From assembly GCF_002934235.1 (NCBI RefSeq), contig NZ_PTIS01000002.1, positions 62,001-126,000 on the forward strand: a DNA stretch of 64,000 nt, read 5' to 3'. Below, piece after piece: positions 43,068 to 51,971 of this stretch (the stretch's first letter is position 1; the number at the start of each line of letters is the position of its first letter). The DNA comes from Clostridium algidicarnis DSM 15099. Lineage in GTDB: Bacteria > Bacillota > Clostridia > Clostridiales > Clostridiaceae. A program made the translations under genes and the position numbers. The notes beneath the pieces are model-generated. The model was not told the origin of the DNA. It saw only the letters and a list, made by a program, of their open reading frames with translations, and searched no databases.

Positions 43068-45698
43068 TTACTTTTTTTTAGTTGTGTTTTTTGATTCTTT
43101 AGTGTCAGATGTTATTCCTTCAAATACATCTACGTACATTTGCTTAATTTCGCTCATTAGGGGATATCTTGGGTTAGCACCTGTACACTGGTCATCAAAG
43201 GCTTGCTCAACCATGCCGTCAAGGGTAGCATAGAACTTTTGTGAAGATACCCCAGCTTCTGCTATGGTTTTAGGAATGTTAACCCTAGACTTTAACTCAT
43301 CTATAGCCTTAATTAATAATTGAACTTTTTCATCTATAGTATTTCCACCTAAACCTAGATAGTCAGCTACTCTAGCATATCTCCATGCAGCATTTGGATA
43401 TTTATATTGAGGGAAGGCTGCTTGCTTAACTGGAGCATCGGTAGCATTGAATTTAATTACTTCGTTTATTAGTAATGCATTAGCAATGCCATGTGGTATG
43501 TGATGGAATGCACCTAACTTATGTGCCATTGAGTGGCAGACTCCTAAAAATGAATTAGCAAAAGCCATACCAGCCATGGAGGAAGCGTGGGCCATCTTTT
43601 CTCTAGCCTTAATATTAGTTGCTCCTTCATTATAAGCATCTGGTAAGTATTTGAATATTAATCTTATGGATTCTAAAGCCATACCATTAGTATATTCTGA
43701 TGCAAGTACTGATACATAAGCTTCCAGGGCATGTGTTAATGCGTCTACTCCTGAAGCAGCGGTTAATCCTTTTGGCATACTCATCATAAGTTCTGCATCT
43801 ACTATAGCCATATCAGGAGTTAATTCATAGTCCGCTAATGGATACTTAATTCCTGTCTCTTCATCAGTTATAACTGCAAATGGGGTTACTTCTGAACCGG
43901 TTCCTGCTGATGTTGGCACAGAAACCATCATTGCTTTCTCACCCATAACTGGGAATTTGTAAACTCTTTTTCTTATATCCATAAATCTCATAGCTAAATC
44001 TTCAAATCTAATCTCTGGGTGTTCATACATTACCCACATAATTTTAGCAGCATCCATTGGTGAGCCTCCACCTAATGAAAGTATCACATCAGGTTTGAAG
44101 CTTAACATTTCTTCAGCACCTTTTTTTGCAGTTTTAAGTGTTGGGTCTGGTTCAACATCTGAGAATATTTTGTAGTCTATTTTATTTTCATCTAATATAC
44201 CAGTAACTTTATGAGTATATCCTAAGTCGAATAATATTTTATCTGTAACTATAAATACCTTCTTTTTATTTAAATCATGTAGCTCTTGTAGAGCTATTGG
44301 TAAACATCCATATTTAAAGTAAGTTTTTTCGGGAACTCTAAACCAAAGCATATTTTCTCTCCTCTCAGCAACACTTTTTATATTAATTAAGTGTTTAGGG
44401 CCAACATTTTCTGAAACAGAGTTTCCACCCCAAGATCCGCAACCAAGTGTTAAAGACGGAGCTAACTTAAAGTTATATATATCTCCAATTGCTCCTTGTG
44501 ATGCGGGCATATTTATTAATGTTCTAGCAGTTTTCATGGCAGCTCCAAACTTTATAATTCTATCTTCTGATTTAACCTGATCCGTATAAAGTATAGAAGT
44601 ATGACCGAATCCACCTAATTCTACTAGTCTAGCAGCCTTTGTTAAAGATTCGTCAAACGATTTTACTTTGTACATTGCAAGCACTGGTGATAACTTCTCG
44701 TGTGAGAATGGCTCTTCAAGCTCTACGGAGTCTACTTCTCCAACCAAAACCTTAGCCACCTTTGGTACAGAAACTCCAGCCATTTCAGCTATTTTAAAGG
44801 CTGATTGTCCAACGATATCAGCATTTAATCCACCTTTATCATTTAAAATTATTTTTCTAACCTTATCCACTTCTTCGCCTTTTAATATATAAGCGCCTCT
44901 AAGAGTTAACTCTTTTTTTACTTCTTCATAAACTGAATCCATAACAACTATACTTTGTTCTGAAGCACAGATTACACCATTATCGAAGGTTTTAGAAAGT
45001 AATATTGAGTTTACAGCCATCTTTATGTGAGCTGTTTCATCAATTATAGCTGGAGTATTTCCGGCACCCACACCTAAAGCTGGTCTACCTGATGAATATG
45101 CGGATTTAACCATGGCAGGTCCTCCAGTAGCTAGGATTATATCTGATTCACGCATTACATTTTGTGACAATTCAACGGAAGGTTCATCTATCCATGCTAT
45201 TATTCCTTCTGGAGCACCAGCCTTAACTGCAGCATCTAAAACTATTTTAGCAGCCTCAATTGTAGACTTTTTTGCTCTTGGATGAGGGCTTATGATTATA
45301 GCATTTCTTGTTTTTAAGGCTATTAATGTTTTAAATATTGCTGTGGAGGTTGGGTTAGTAGTTGGAACAATGGCAGCTATAACTCCGATTGGTTCTGCAA
45401 CCTTAGTAATACCAAAGGTATTATCTTTCTCTATTATCCCACAGGTTTTCATATCTTTATATTTGTTGTATATATATTCTGCTGCGAAGTGGTTCTTTAT
45501 AACTTTATCTTCAACGATACCCATACCAGTCTCTTCTACAGTCATTTTAGCTAGTTTAATTCTTGCGTTGTTTGCGGCCATAGCAGCTTGCCTAAATATT
45601 TCATCTACCTCTTCTTGAGTGTATGTTGCAAATAACTTTTGGGCTTCTCTTAACTGCCTAATTCTCTCTGTTAATTCCTTTGAGTTTGTTACTAACAT
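43068..45698 (-). CDS. adhE: Bifunctional acetaldehyde/alcohol dehydrogenase
   Basis: 876 residues from ATG 45698 after AGGAGG; an open frame continues upstream to 45740. The N-terminal aldehyde-dehydrogenase domain (about 1-440) has the catalytic cysteine in NGVICASEQ. The C-terminal iron-dependent alcohol dehydrogenase (about 455-860) has GGGSPMDAAK and the metal ligands in DALTHALEAY and CHSMAHKLGAFHHIPHG. AdhE reduces acetyl-CoA to ethanol with two NADH and assembles into spirosomes. Two Rex-like sites in its promoter region point to control by NADH/NAD+. Confidence 0.97.
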   Translation of the reverse strand: MLVTNSKELTERIRQLREAQKLFATYTQEEVDEIFRQAAMAANNARIKLAKMTVEETGMGIVEDKVIKNHFAAEYIYNKYKDMKTCGIIEKDNTFGITKVAEPIGVIAAIVPTTNPTSTAIFKTLIALKTRNAIIISPHPRAKKSTIEAAKIVLDAAVKAGAPEGIIAWIDEPSVELSQNVMRESDIILATGGPAMVKSAYSSGRPALGVGAGNTPAIIDETAHIKMAVNSILLSKTFDNGVICASEQSIVVMDSVYEEVKKELTLRGAYILKGEEVDKVRKIILNDKGGLNADIVGQSAFKIAEMAGVSVPKVAKVLVGEVDSVELEEPFSHEKLSPVLAMYKVKSFDESLTKAARLVELGGFGHTSILYTDQVKSEDRIIKFGAAMKTARTLINMPASQGAIGDIYNFKLAPSLTLGCGSWGGNSVSENVGPKHLINIKSVAERRENMLWFRVPEKTYFKYGCLPIALQELHDLNKKKVFIVTDKILFDLGYTHKVTGILDENKIDYKIFSDVEPDPTLKTAKKGAEEMLSFKPDVILSLGGGSPMDAAKIMWVMYEHPEIRFEDLAMRFMDIRKRVYKFPVMGEKAMMVSVPTSAGTGSEVTPFAVITDEETGIKYPLADYELTPDMAIVDAELMMSMPKGLTAASGVDALTHALEAYVSVLASEYTNGMALESIRLIFKYLPDAYNEGATNIKAREKMAHASSMAGMAFANSFLGVCHSMAHKLGAFHHIPHGIANALLINEVIKFNATDAPVKQAAFPQYKYPNAAWRYARVADYLGLGGNTIDEKVQLLIKAIDELKSRVNIPKTIAEAGVSSQKFYATLDGMVEQAFDDQCTGANPRYPLMSEIKQMYVDVFEGITSDTKESKNTTKKK

Positions 45699-45740
45699 AA
45701 TTATTCCTCCTAGAATCATATAAAAATTTTGAACTTTCAA

Positions 45741-45758
45741 TTGTTATTTTTTTATCAA
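45741..45758 (-). promoter_or_regulatory. Rex-like operator in the adhE leader
   Basis: On the minus strand TTGATAAAAAAATAACAA fits the Rex consensus TTGTTAAnnnnTTAACAA at 12 of 14 defined positions. It lies 43-60 bases before the adhE start. Confidence 0.7.
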
Positions 45759-45774
45759 ACTTCTCTATGAACTC

Positions 45775-45803
45775 ATTTTATTAGATTGTTTAATTTTTGT
45801 CAA
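45775..45803 (-). promoter_or_regulatory. adhE promoter with a second, weaker Rex-like site
   Basis: On the minus strand -35 TTGACA (45803-45798), 17-base spacer, -10 TAAAAT (45780-45775). TTGACAAAAATTAAACAA (45803-45786) matches Rex at 11 of 14 positions and covers the -35. Confidence 0.6.
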
Positions 45804-46015
45804 ACTTTTTGTTTGTATTTTTAAAGATTATTTGATATATGTGTATTTTGTCCTTTTACTATTTTTTATATTCCTTTAAAGGTTACTTAAATTGTTAAAT
45901 AGAATATTCTAAACTATTTAAATACATTTATTATTCTGAAAAAGAAGATGTGAATCAATAAGAATTATGGTAATATGTTTATATAATATTATGGACTGAA
46001 AAAGGAGAAAGTAAT

Positions 46016-47629
46016 ATGAAAAAAAAGCTATCATTGATTGTGCTAATACTTATTTTTGCATTATTCACCTATGGATGTAGTCAAAAAATAAGTCTTTTAG
46101 AAACTAAAGCAGAGTATTTCACAGAATATACAAATAATGATATCAGTATAAAGATCTCCAATACAGTGAAGGACAAAGAAAATATCTATAGTATGCTGTT
46201 GGAGGATTTACAGAAAATCAACAGCTTTTCACCAATATATAATATAGAAATAGATATAGATGAAAAGAATGTTATACCCAAAGTGGAAAGAAGTATTAAA
46301 TGTAATAGTAGTTTTATAAAGACAGAAGAATTTAAAAAGGAACTTATAAAAAAGTCCTATGATATATATGATAATTGGATTTCAGAAGGGCTTTATGCAA
46401 AGATATTTAAGGGAGATATGGAAGCTTTAGAGTTTCCTGAATACTATGAAGAACATGACTTTTCATTATTTGGAGCAAGATTCTTTGAGCCATTCGCATC
46501 TAAAAGGGAAATAGAAAATGTACAAGCTGCATCAATAGATTTAGTAGAGTATACAATAAAAAAGGGAAAAAAAGAAGAATTACTGAAAAATCAAGTAGAC
46601 ATATCAGATATTGAAGAATGGGCAAAGGATAAGAATATAGACCTATCTTATCAAAGAAGTATAGAGAGCCTAATGAATAGAATGGAAGCAAATAAATTAA
46701 ATTCAAATGTATATTTAACTTTAAACACAAAGGAAGATATTAATGGATTTATCATAGATATACAGACTATGGATGAACAATATGATGTTGCTGAAGAACT
46801 AGAAGATTTTATACTTAAGATGGATACAAGTATAAAAGGCATAAAAGAAGGAATAAAAAAAGACGCTCCTAATTTCTATAATGATTATAGTACTGTAATA
46901 GAAAATGTGCCTAAGATACACTATTATTTTGATAATAACTCAAAGACACAAGGTGGTGCATTTTTGGGAAAAGGAATGATTGAACTTAAAAGATTAAGCG
47001 CCCAAGCACATGAATTCGGTCATATATTAGTGACAGACTCTTTTTTTAAGAATAGTATACAAATAGATAATATGCCCCAATGGCTAGATGAAGGTATAGT
47101 AAACTATTTGGATATGGCATATTCTGGACTCATTGGAGAAGAAATGGTAAGTGATTTGTTAGAGGCAAGAAAAGAAGACACAGTAAAAGAAATATATTAT
47201 GATTATGATAAAGTTATCGAGGTTCTTGAAGTAAATGATATAGATTTAAATAAGCTAGATAAGATAATAAAAGATAAAGATGAGCGAATAAAAATTGTTA
47301 ATATAGTACTTATAGATGGAATAAAAGTTATAAAAAATAAAGGATTAGAAATACTTGTTGAAGATACAGTTTTTGTTAAAGATGGATACAATGCTAATCA
47401 AACATTAAGGCCAATGGATGAAGGAAATTATATTGATTATCATTTAAATCAAATTTTCACTAACTATTTAATACATGAATATGGGTTGGAAAAGCTTTTA
47501 TATTTAAGAGTTGAGGATTTTGATATATTAACATATGAGGATTATTTCGGAAAAGGATATGGTGAGCTTAAGGCTGATTGGATGAAATATCTTAAGGAGA
47601 ATATTAAAGCTATCGAATTGATACTTTGA
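46016..47629 (+). CDS. Putative lipoprotein zinc metallopeptidase (gluzincin-like)
   Basis: 537 residues. A signal peptide (about 3-20) ends at a lipobox-like TYGC (cysteine about residue 21), so export and lipid anchoring are likely. The middle contains AQAHEFGHILVTD, an HExxH zinc site. About 21 residues on, PQWLDEGIVNYLD supplies the downstream Glu typical of gluzincins. The N-terminal 300 residues and C-terminal region are not recognisable. Start ATG after AAAGGAG. It stands alone, with transposase debris after it. Peptidase activity is inference from the motif pair; the full-length family is unknown to me. Confidence 0.65.
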   Translation: MKKKLSLIVLILIFALFTYGCSQKISLLETKAEYFTEYTNNDISIKISNTVKDKENIYSMLLEDLQKINSFSPIYNIEIDIDEKNVIPKVERSIKCNSSFIKTEEFKKELIKKSYDIYDNWISEGLYAKIFKGDMEALEFPEYYEEHDFSLFGARFFEPFASKREIENVQAASIDLVEYTIKKGKKEELLKNQVDISDIEEWAKDKNIDLSYQRSIESLMNRMEANKLNSNVYLTLNTKEDINGFIIDIQTMDEQYDVAEELEDFILKMDTSIKGIKEGIKKDAPNFYNDYSTVIENVPKIHYYFDNNSKTQGGAFLGKGMIELKRLSAQAHEFGHILVTDSFFKNSIQIDNMPQWLDEGIVNYLDMAYSGLIGEEMVSDLLEARKEDTVKEIYYDYDKVIEVLEVNDIDLNKLDKIIKDKDERIKIVNIVLIDGIKVIKNKGLEILVEDTVFVKDGYNANQTLRPMDEGNYIDYHLNQIFTNYLIHEYGLEKLLYLRVEDFDILTYEDYFGKGYGELKADWMKYLKENIKAIELIL

Positions 47630-47669
47630 TATAAATGTCACAGAAAGAATATACAAGGATGGAGAAGTA

Positions 47670-47795
47670 GAAGATGGAGGGATTGTTATGCACTTCATAG
47701 AAGATTGGATGAACACCCTTCCTAGAAGGATACTGAAATACAAAACTCCAGAGGAGCTATTTGAAGCACAGTTAGATATAATATATGCAGCATAA
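47670..47795 (+). pseudogene. C-terminal remnant of an IS30-type transposase
   Basis: About 40 codons in one frame end with NTLPRRILKYKTPEELFEAQ and a stop at 47793. The block LPR.ILKYKTPEE.F is the usual C-terminus of IS30 transposases. No start, no DDE domain and no terminal repeats remain. Confidence 0.6.
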
Positions 47796-47924
47796 GTAAT
47801 TTCAACGACTTAAGTCATAAATAGAAATTAGTTCAATTTGTTATTGCAATTTTTCATAAATATTTTTCAGATAAAACAGTAATAATGATTGAACATGGCA
47901 ACTATAAATCTGATTTTTTTGTTA

Positions 47925-48506
47925 GGTATTATAAATTTAAATATAGATACAGCTTTTACTTTTTCGCCATACTGAACTGCATTAGTTATGCTATCAGGTA
48001 ATTTACCTGTGTTTTTTCTTATACACTTTGGACATTTTTTGATTTATGCTCTATGCTCAATAACTTTAACTTTTATATCTGGAATATCAACTATTTGACA
48101 TACAATATATTTCTCCGAAGTTACATACCGTAAGGATTATCCATAAATATCACATTTATCTACAGCATGCATTATTATTTCATCTGGAGTTTCACTAAAT
48201 TCTAGTGTTTTAGCATCATGACCTTGTTAACCTCCAGGTTTTTTATTTAATTTAGTTCTTAAACTCTTAGTTTTCTTTTTTTAATCCATCATATGATGGT
48301 GGTTTGCTACTATTATTACTATTTTTATTGATTTGACTTTCCAGCAATTTAACACGCTCATTTAAAATTTTATTTTCATTAGAAAGATTCTTTGTTTCAG
48401 ATTCCAAAGTTTTTATTTGATTTGAGAGTTCTTTAATTAGACCTATAATCTCAGAGACCCCTTTATTGTAAATTTCAATAACTTTCCTTCGCTCATTGCG
48501 TGTCAC
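47925..48506 (-). pseudogene. Decayed IS66-family transposase
   Basis: Reading leftwards, an intact 79-residue stretch (48506-48267) has the IS66 N-terminal leucine-zipper and INKNSNNSSKPPSYDGLKK. After a frameshift come PGG, an in-frame stop, then QGHDAKTLEFSETPDEIIMH and VDKCDIYG, then another stop. Next, matching the zinc-binding region, come YIVCQIVDIPDIKVKVIEHR and KKCPKCIRKNTGKLPDSIT, followed by NAVQYGEKVKAVSIF. The catalytic DDE part is missing. Multiple stops, frameshifts and truncation make it inactive. Confidence 0.85.
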
Positions 48507-48660
48507 TAACTTATAATTACTTTTTACAATATATCCTTTATAATACCCAGAAATAGTGCTAAAATATACTAATGTAATTAAATAGGAGGATAATATTAAA
48601 ATCCTAGATAAGAATTATAAGATAAATTATTTAATTTTAGAAATAAGAAGGAGCGATTTT

Positions 48661-49866
48661 ATGACTCTTTGCTGCAGAGACCTATTTCAACTCAAACATT
48701 TTTCAAAGGCGGTGCTATTAGCTGGAGAGGGTGGGTTAAATCGTGAAATTTCTTGGCCTTATGCAAGAATGACAGAATCTATTTCACAGTGGCTTCATGG
48801 AGGAGAATTATTGTTTGTTACCTATACAGGTATTGAAGACGATGATGATAGTCTTTTGATGTTATTAGAAGAAAGTATTGAGAAAAAGCTTTCTGGAATT
48901 GTGATTTTGATTAATGATAAAGATAGAGGAGGTATACCGAAAATAATCATAGACAGGGCAAATGAAGAAGATTTACCTCTTTTTATAATACCATGGGATG
49001 TTAAGTTAATTGATATTATACAAGAAATATTTTTTAAGATAGAACAAAAAAGAGAAGAATCAAAGAATGCAAAACATTTTCTCGAATCTCTTATTTTATC
49101 ACCAAATAAACAAGATGAAGATATTCAGACCTTAGCAGAATTTTATAATATAAAATTAAGACCATTTTACTATATTTGTATATTTAAGATGGAAGGGTTA
49201 CCTAATACTTCTAATGATGTGGAGGATATAAGTAGATATATAATTCACTCTTTAGGGGAAAGTTTAAATGAAGAAAATTACACTTTAATACCTATGGAAT
49301 GTACTAATCATATGACAAGCTTAATATTTGCGAACGATTATGAAGAGGTAAAAAAATCATCAGATTCTGTTGAAGCTGTATTTAATTTTGTAAGCGCAAA
49401 ATACCCTAATGCTGAAATTAGTTTAAGTTTTAGTCGAATAAGAGGAACAAATTCAGAAATAAAGACGAGTTACAAGGAAGCATTTAAAGCCTTATCTATG
49501 ATACATATATATAACAAGGATTCAAAGGTTATAAGGTATGAAGAATTAGGTATTATAAGGTTACTTATTGAATTAGACGATGTTAGGGATATTGAAAAGT
49601 ATTGTTATGAAAATTTAGGTCCTATTTTAGAATATGATGAAAAACACGGTATGGATCTAATAGGAACCTTAAAATGTTATTTTAAGAACAATAGGCATTT
49701 ATTAAAGACATCCCAAGAACTTTTTATTCATAGGAACACCTTACTTTATAGATTATCAACAATAAAAGATCTTTTAAAAAGAGATTTAGACGATGCTATG
49801 ACGGATCTAGAACTTTTTAATAGCATATTGATTTATGAATTTCTTAACTTAAAAAATAATATATAG
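48661..49866 (+). CDS. PucR-family transcriptional regulator
   Basis: 401 residues. The N-terminal PucR domain (about 8-125: AVLLAGEGGLNREISWPYARMTE) is followed by a central GGDEF-like/CdaR-type domain (about 150-300) and a C-terminal PucR helix-turn-helix (LKTSQELFIHRNTLLYRLSTIKDLL). PucR activates purine catabolism in Bacillus; relatives sense nitrogen-rich heterocycles. It sits beside a transporter, a creatininase-family hydrolase and a cytosine-deaminase-like enzyme, which are its likely targets. ATG follows AAGGAGCG. Confidence 0.9.
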   Translation: MTLCCRDLFQLKHFSKAVLLAGEGGLNREISWPYARMTESISQWLHGGELLFVTYTGIEDDDDSLLMLLEESIEKKLSGIVILINDKDRGGIPKIIIDRANEEDLPLFIIPWDVKLIDIIQEIFFKIEQKREESKNAKHFLESLILSPNKQDEDIQTLAEFYNIKLRPFYYICIFKMEGLPNTSNDVEDISRYIIHSLGESLNEENYTLIPMECTNHMTSLIFANDYEEVKKSSDSVEAVFNFVSAKYPNAEISLSFSRIRGTNSEIKTSYKEAFKALSMIHIYNKDSKVIRYEELGIIRLLIELDDVRDIEKYCYENLGPILEYDEKHGMDLIGTLKCYFKNNRHLLKTSQELFIHRNTLLYRLSTIKDLLKRDLDDAMTDLELFNSILIYEFLNLKNNI

Positions 49867-49944
49867 GATATTCTAAAGATAAGCATTTAAAAAATTATAG
49901 ATACTTATAAACTAGTTAATTAGTAGTGGATTTAAATATGTGAA

Positions 49945-49997
49945 AAGTAGAAAGGCTCTGTATCAAAATATAATTTTGATACAGAACCTTTCTACTT
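49945..49997 (-). terminator. Terminator after the DMT transporter gene
   Basis: 25-bp stem with a single non-Watson-Crick position (G-U on the minus strand), loop of 3. It may also serve the convergent pucR gene. Confidence 0.85.
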
Positions 49998-50025
49998 AAT
50001 AAAATTAATTGAATGAAAATATATA

Positions 50026-50934
50026 TTATACTATAGCTTTCTCTTTTGAATTGTCCTTGGAAAAAGACAATATTAAAACTCCTGCAAAAATTAATAAACA
50101 TGCAATAATCTTTATTAATGTTATCTTTTCACCTAATAAGAGTGCTCCGAAAATAACACTGGTTATAGGTTCAAATGTACTTATAACAGCTGCCTCACTT
50201 GCTCCAATATGATTTATGCCAACTTGCAATAAGGATAAAGCAACAACTGTACATAAAAATGCAAATATTGTAGATATAGCCCAAGACTTAGGTGTTAATG
50301 TAGATAAAACAAGCTGATTTGTAATATTACCATATAAAAACATACCTAGGCTTGAAGCTAATGCCACATAAAATGTTATTTTAAATGGAGATTCACTTTT
50401 TAAGCCGCTCTTATCCATAAATATAATATAGAATGCATAGAACATTCCTGAAGCTACTGCTAAAACTAATCCAATCAATGTACTAGAATTAAAGGATGCA
50501 GAATTAAGAGCTGAAAAGAAAAAGCATCCTATACCAGACATAGCTATAATTAATGCTACTATCTTTTGTTTGCTTAACTTTTCATGGAAGAATATAACAC
50601 AAGCAAGTGTTACAAACATTGGATAAGTAAAATGTATTGGGGTTACTATGCCTACATCGATATTAGCAAAAGCCATATTTAACATAAGTGTTGTTATGGC
50701 ATTACCTATAAACCCTAGTATTGCTAAAATTTTAAGCTGTTTTTTTGTTACTTTTAAATCAACCTTTAAAAACAATATAATAAGCAATAAAAAAGGTAAG
50801 CTTAAAAAGTTCCTAAGAAAGGTTAACGTTACAGGATTACTTCCCCCAGCGCCATAGGTCATAGGTCCAAGAGTAAATGCAAATCCAAATGTAATAGAAG
50901 ATAGCATTGTTAGAATTATTCCTTTTGTTTTCAT
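50026..50934 (-). CDS. EamA/DMT-superfamily transporter
   Basis: 302 residues with ten hydrophobic segments in two EamA repeats; the second half contains GINHIGASEAAVISTFEPITSV and LLGEKITLIKIIACLLIFAG, the repeat signature. EamA transporters move small metabolites. It lies 27 bases after the creatininase-family gene on the same strand, so import or export of the substrate or product of that pathway is a fair guess. The direction of transport cannot be read. Confidence 0.88.
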   Translation of the reverse strand: MKTKGIILTMLSSITFGFAFTLGPMTYGAGGSNPVTLTFLRNFLSLPFLLLIILFLKVDLKVTKKQLKILAILGFIGNAITTLMLNMAFANIDVGIVTPIHFTYPMFVTLACVIFFHEKLSKQKIVALIIAMSGIGCFFFSALNSASFNSSTLIGLVLAVASGMFYAFYIIFMDKSGLKSESPFKITFYVALASSLGMFLYGNITNQLVLSTLTPKSWAISTIFAFLCTVVALSLLQVGINHIGASEAAVISTFEPITSVIFGALLLGEKITLIKIIACLLIFAGVLILSFSKDNSKEKAIV

Positions 50935-50961
50935 ATTATAATTACTTCTTTCCGTATAAAA

Positions 50962-51717
50962 TTATTTAAAAGCTTCATCCATTATTTTTAAAATATTTGG
51001 AATAACATTATCTACAATTATCTTTCCCTTTTCGGCTGAAGATGATTTAGCGGATGCTAATATACCAGTTTCAGGAACTATACCTTTTTCTATAGGGTAT
51101 CTATAGTAAGTTGCTGGGCTAGCATTCTTTGTGTCTAAAATTTGATCTTCTCTAACAAGCTCTGGTGCAAAATACATCATAAGTGAAGTTTCTGTAACAG
51201 CTGCATGTTCTAAAGCCCAACCTGGGAATGGTACTTCATTAAATACTTCATCAATTACATGAGGGGACATTGGATCCCACCAGTTAGTAAGAAGAATTTG
51301 AACTTTATCACCATATTTTGCAGAACATAAATCCATAGCTTCTACAACAAAGGCTTCATTTTCAAAGTGGGCACTTAAAATAAAGATTTTTGTAAATCCA
51401 TCACGAACAAACTCATCAAGTATATCCATTACTAAAGCTTGTAATGTAGCTCCATTTAAATCAATAGTTCCAGGGAATAATGGGCCACCACCACTTAATG
51501 GTTTTGATTTATAACCATAAGAAAGGGTTGGAGCAACTACACCATTTATTTTTTCAGCTATACGATAAGCAAAGCCCTCTGCAAGCACAGCATCTACACA
51601 AGTAGGTAAATGAGGGCCATGCTGCTCTGTAGCACCTATTGGTAAGATAATCACATCATCTTTTTTCTTTGCGAATTCCTGCCAAGTCATATTTGACATT
51701 TTAAAATTTTCATACAT
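50962..51717 (-). CDS. Creatininase-family amidohydrolase
   Basis: 251 residues. Metal ligands of the family are visible: GATEQHGPHLPTCVD (Glu, His, Asp) and LSAHFENEAF (His, Glu). The family includes creatinine amidohydrolase, MftE and ArfB. Mycofactocin or riboflavin genes are absent, while a cytosine/creatinine-deaminase-like gene is divergently encoded and a PucR regulator is near, so a heterocyclic amide such as creatinine is plausible. The active-site motif fits creatininase; the substrate is inferred. Confidence 0.82.
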   Translation of the reverse strand: MYENFKMSNMTWQEFAKKKDDVIILPIGATEQHGPHLPTCVDAVLAEGFAYRIAEKINGVVAPTLSYGYKSKPLSGGGPLFPGTIDLNGATLQALVMDILDEFVRDGFTKIFILSAHFENEAFVVEAMDLCSAKYGDKVQILLTNWWDPMSPHVIDEVFNEVPFPGWALEHAAVTETSLMMYFAPELVREDQILDTKNASPATYYRYPIEKGIVPETGILASAKSSSAEKGKIIVDNVIPNILKIMDEAFK

Positions 51718-51787
51718 AATAACGTCTCCTTTTTATATGTTTAATAATATCTTTTGAAAGCAATATTTATTATACTCTGTGTATATA

Positions 51788-51802
51788 GTACATACAATGT
51801 AC
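51788..51802. promoter_or_regulatory. Perfect palindrome between creatininase and deaminase genes
   Basis: GTACATACAATGTAC, arms of 6 with a 3-base centre, lies in the 254-bp divergent region. A candidate operator for the neighbouring PucR regulator; a GTACAAT half-like site occurs near 51878. Confidence 0.45.
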
Positions 51803-51971
51803 AAAAAATACAAAGAAACTTACAAAAATATGTTCTTTTAATGCACAGTGATATTAAAATATTATTGTATATTTAGTACAATGACTAGTTTATGTTTTCG
51901 TGTTAAACTTCCCCTATTGCTAATTTTAATAGTAAAAAATTAAATAGTAAATATTGAAAGGAGATTATTAA

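Noticed and set aside
48267-48506. Stand-alone coiled-coil gene of 79 residues
   Set aside because: It is the N-terminus of an IS66 transposase (NKNSNNSSKPPS) whose remaining parts follow in broken frames.
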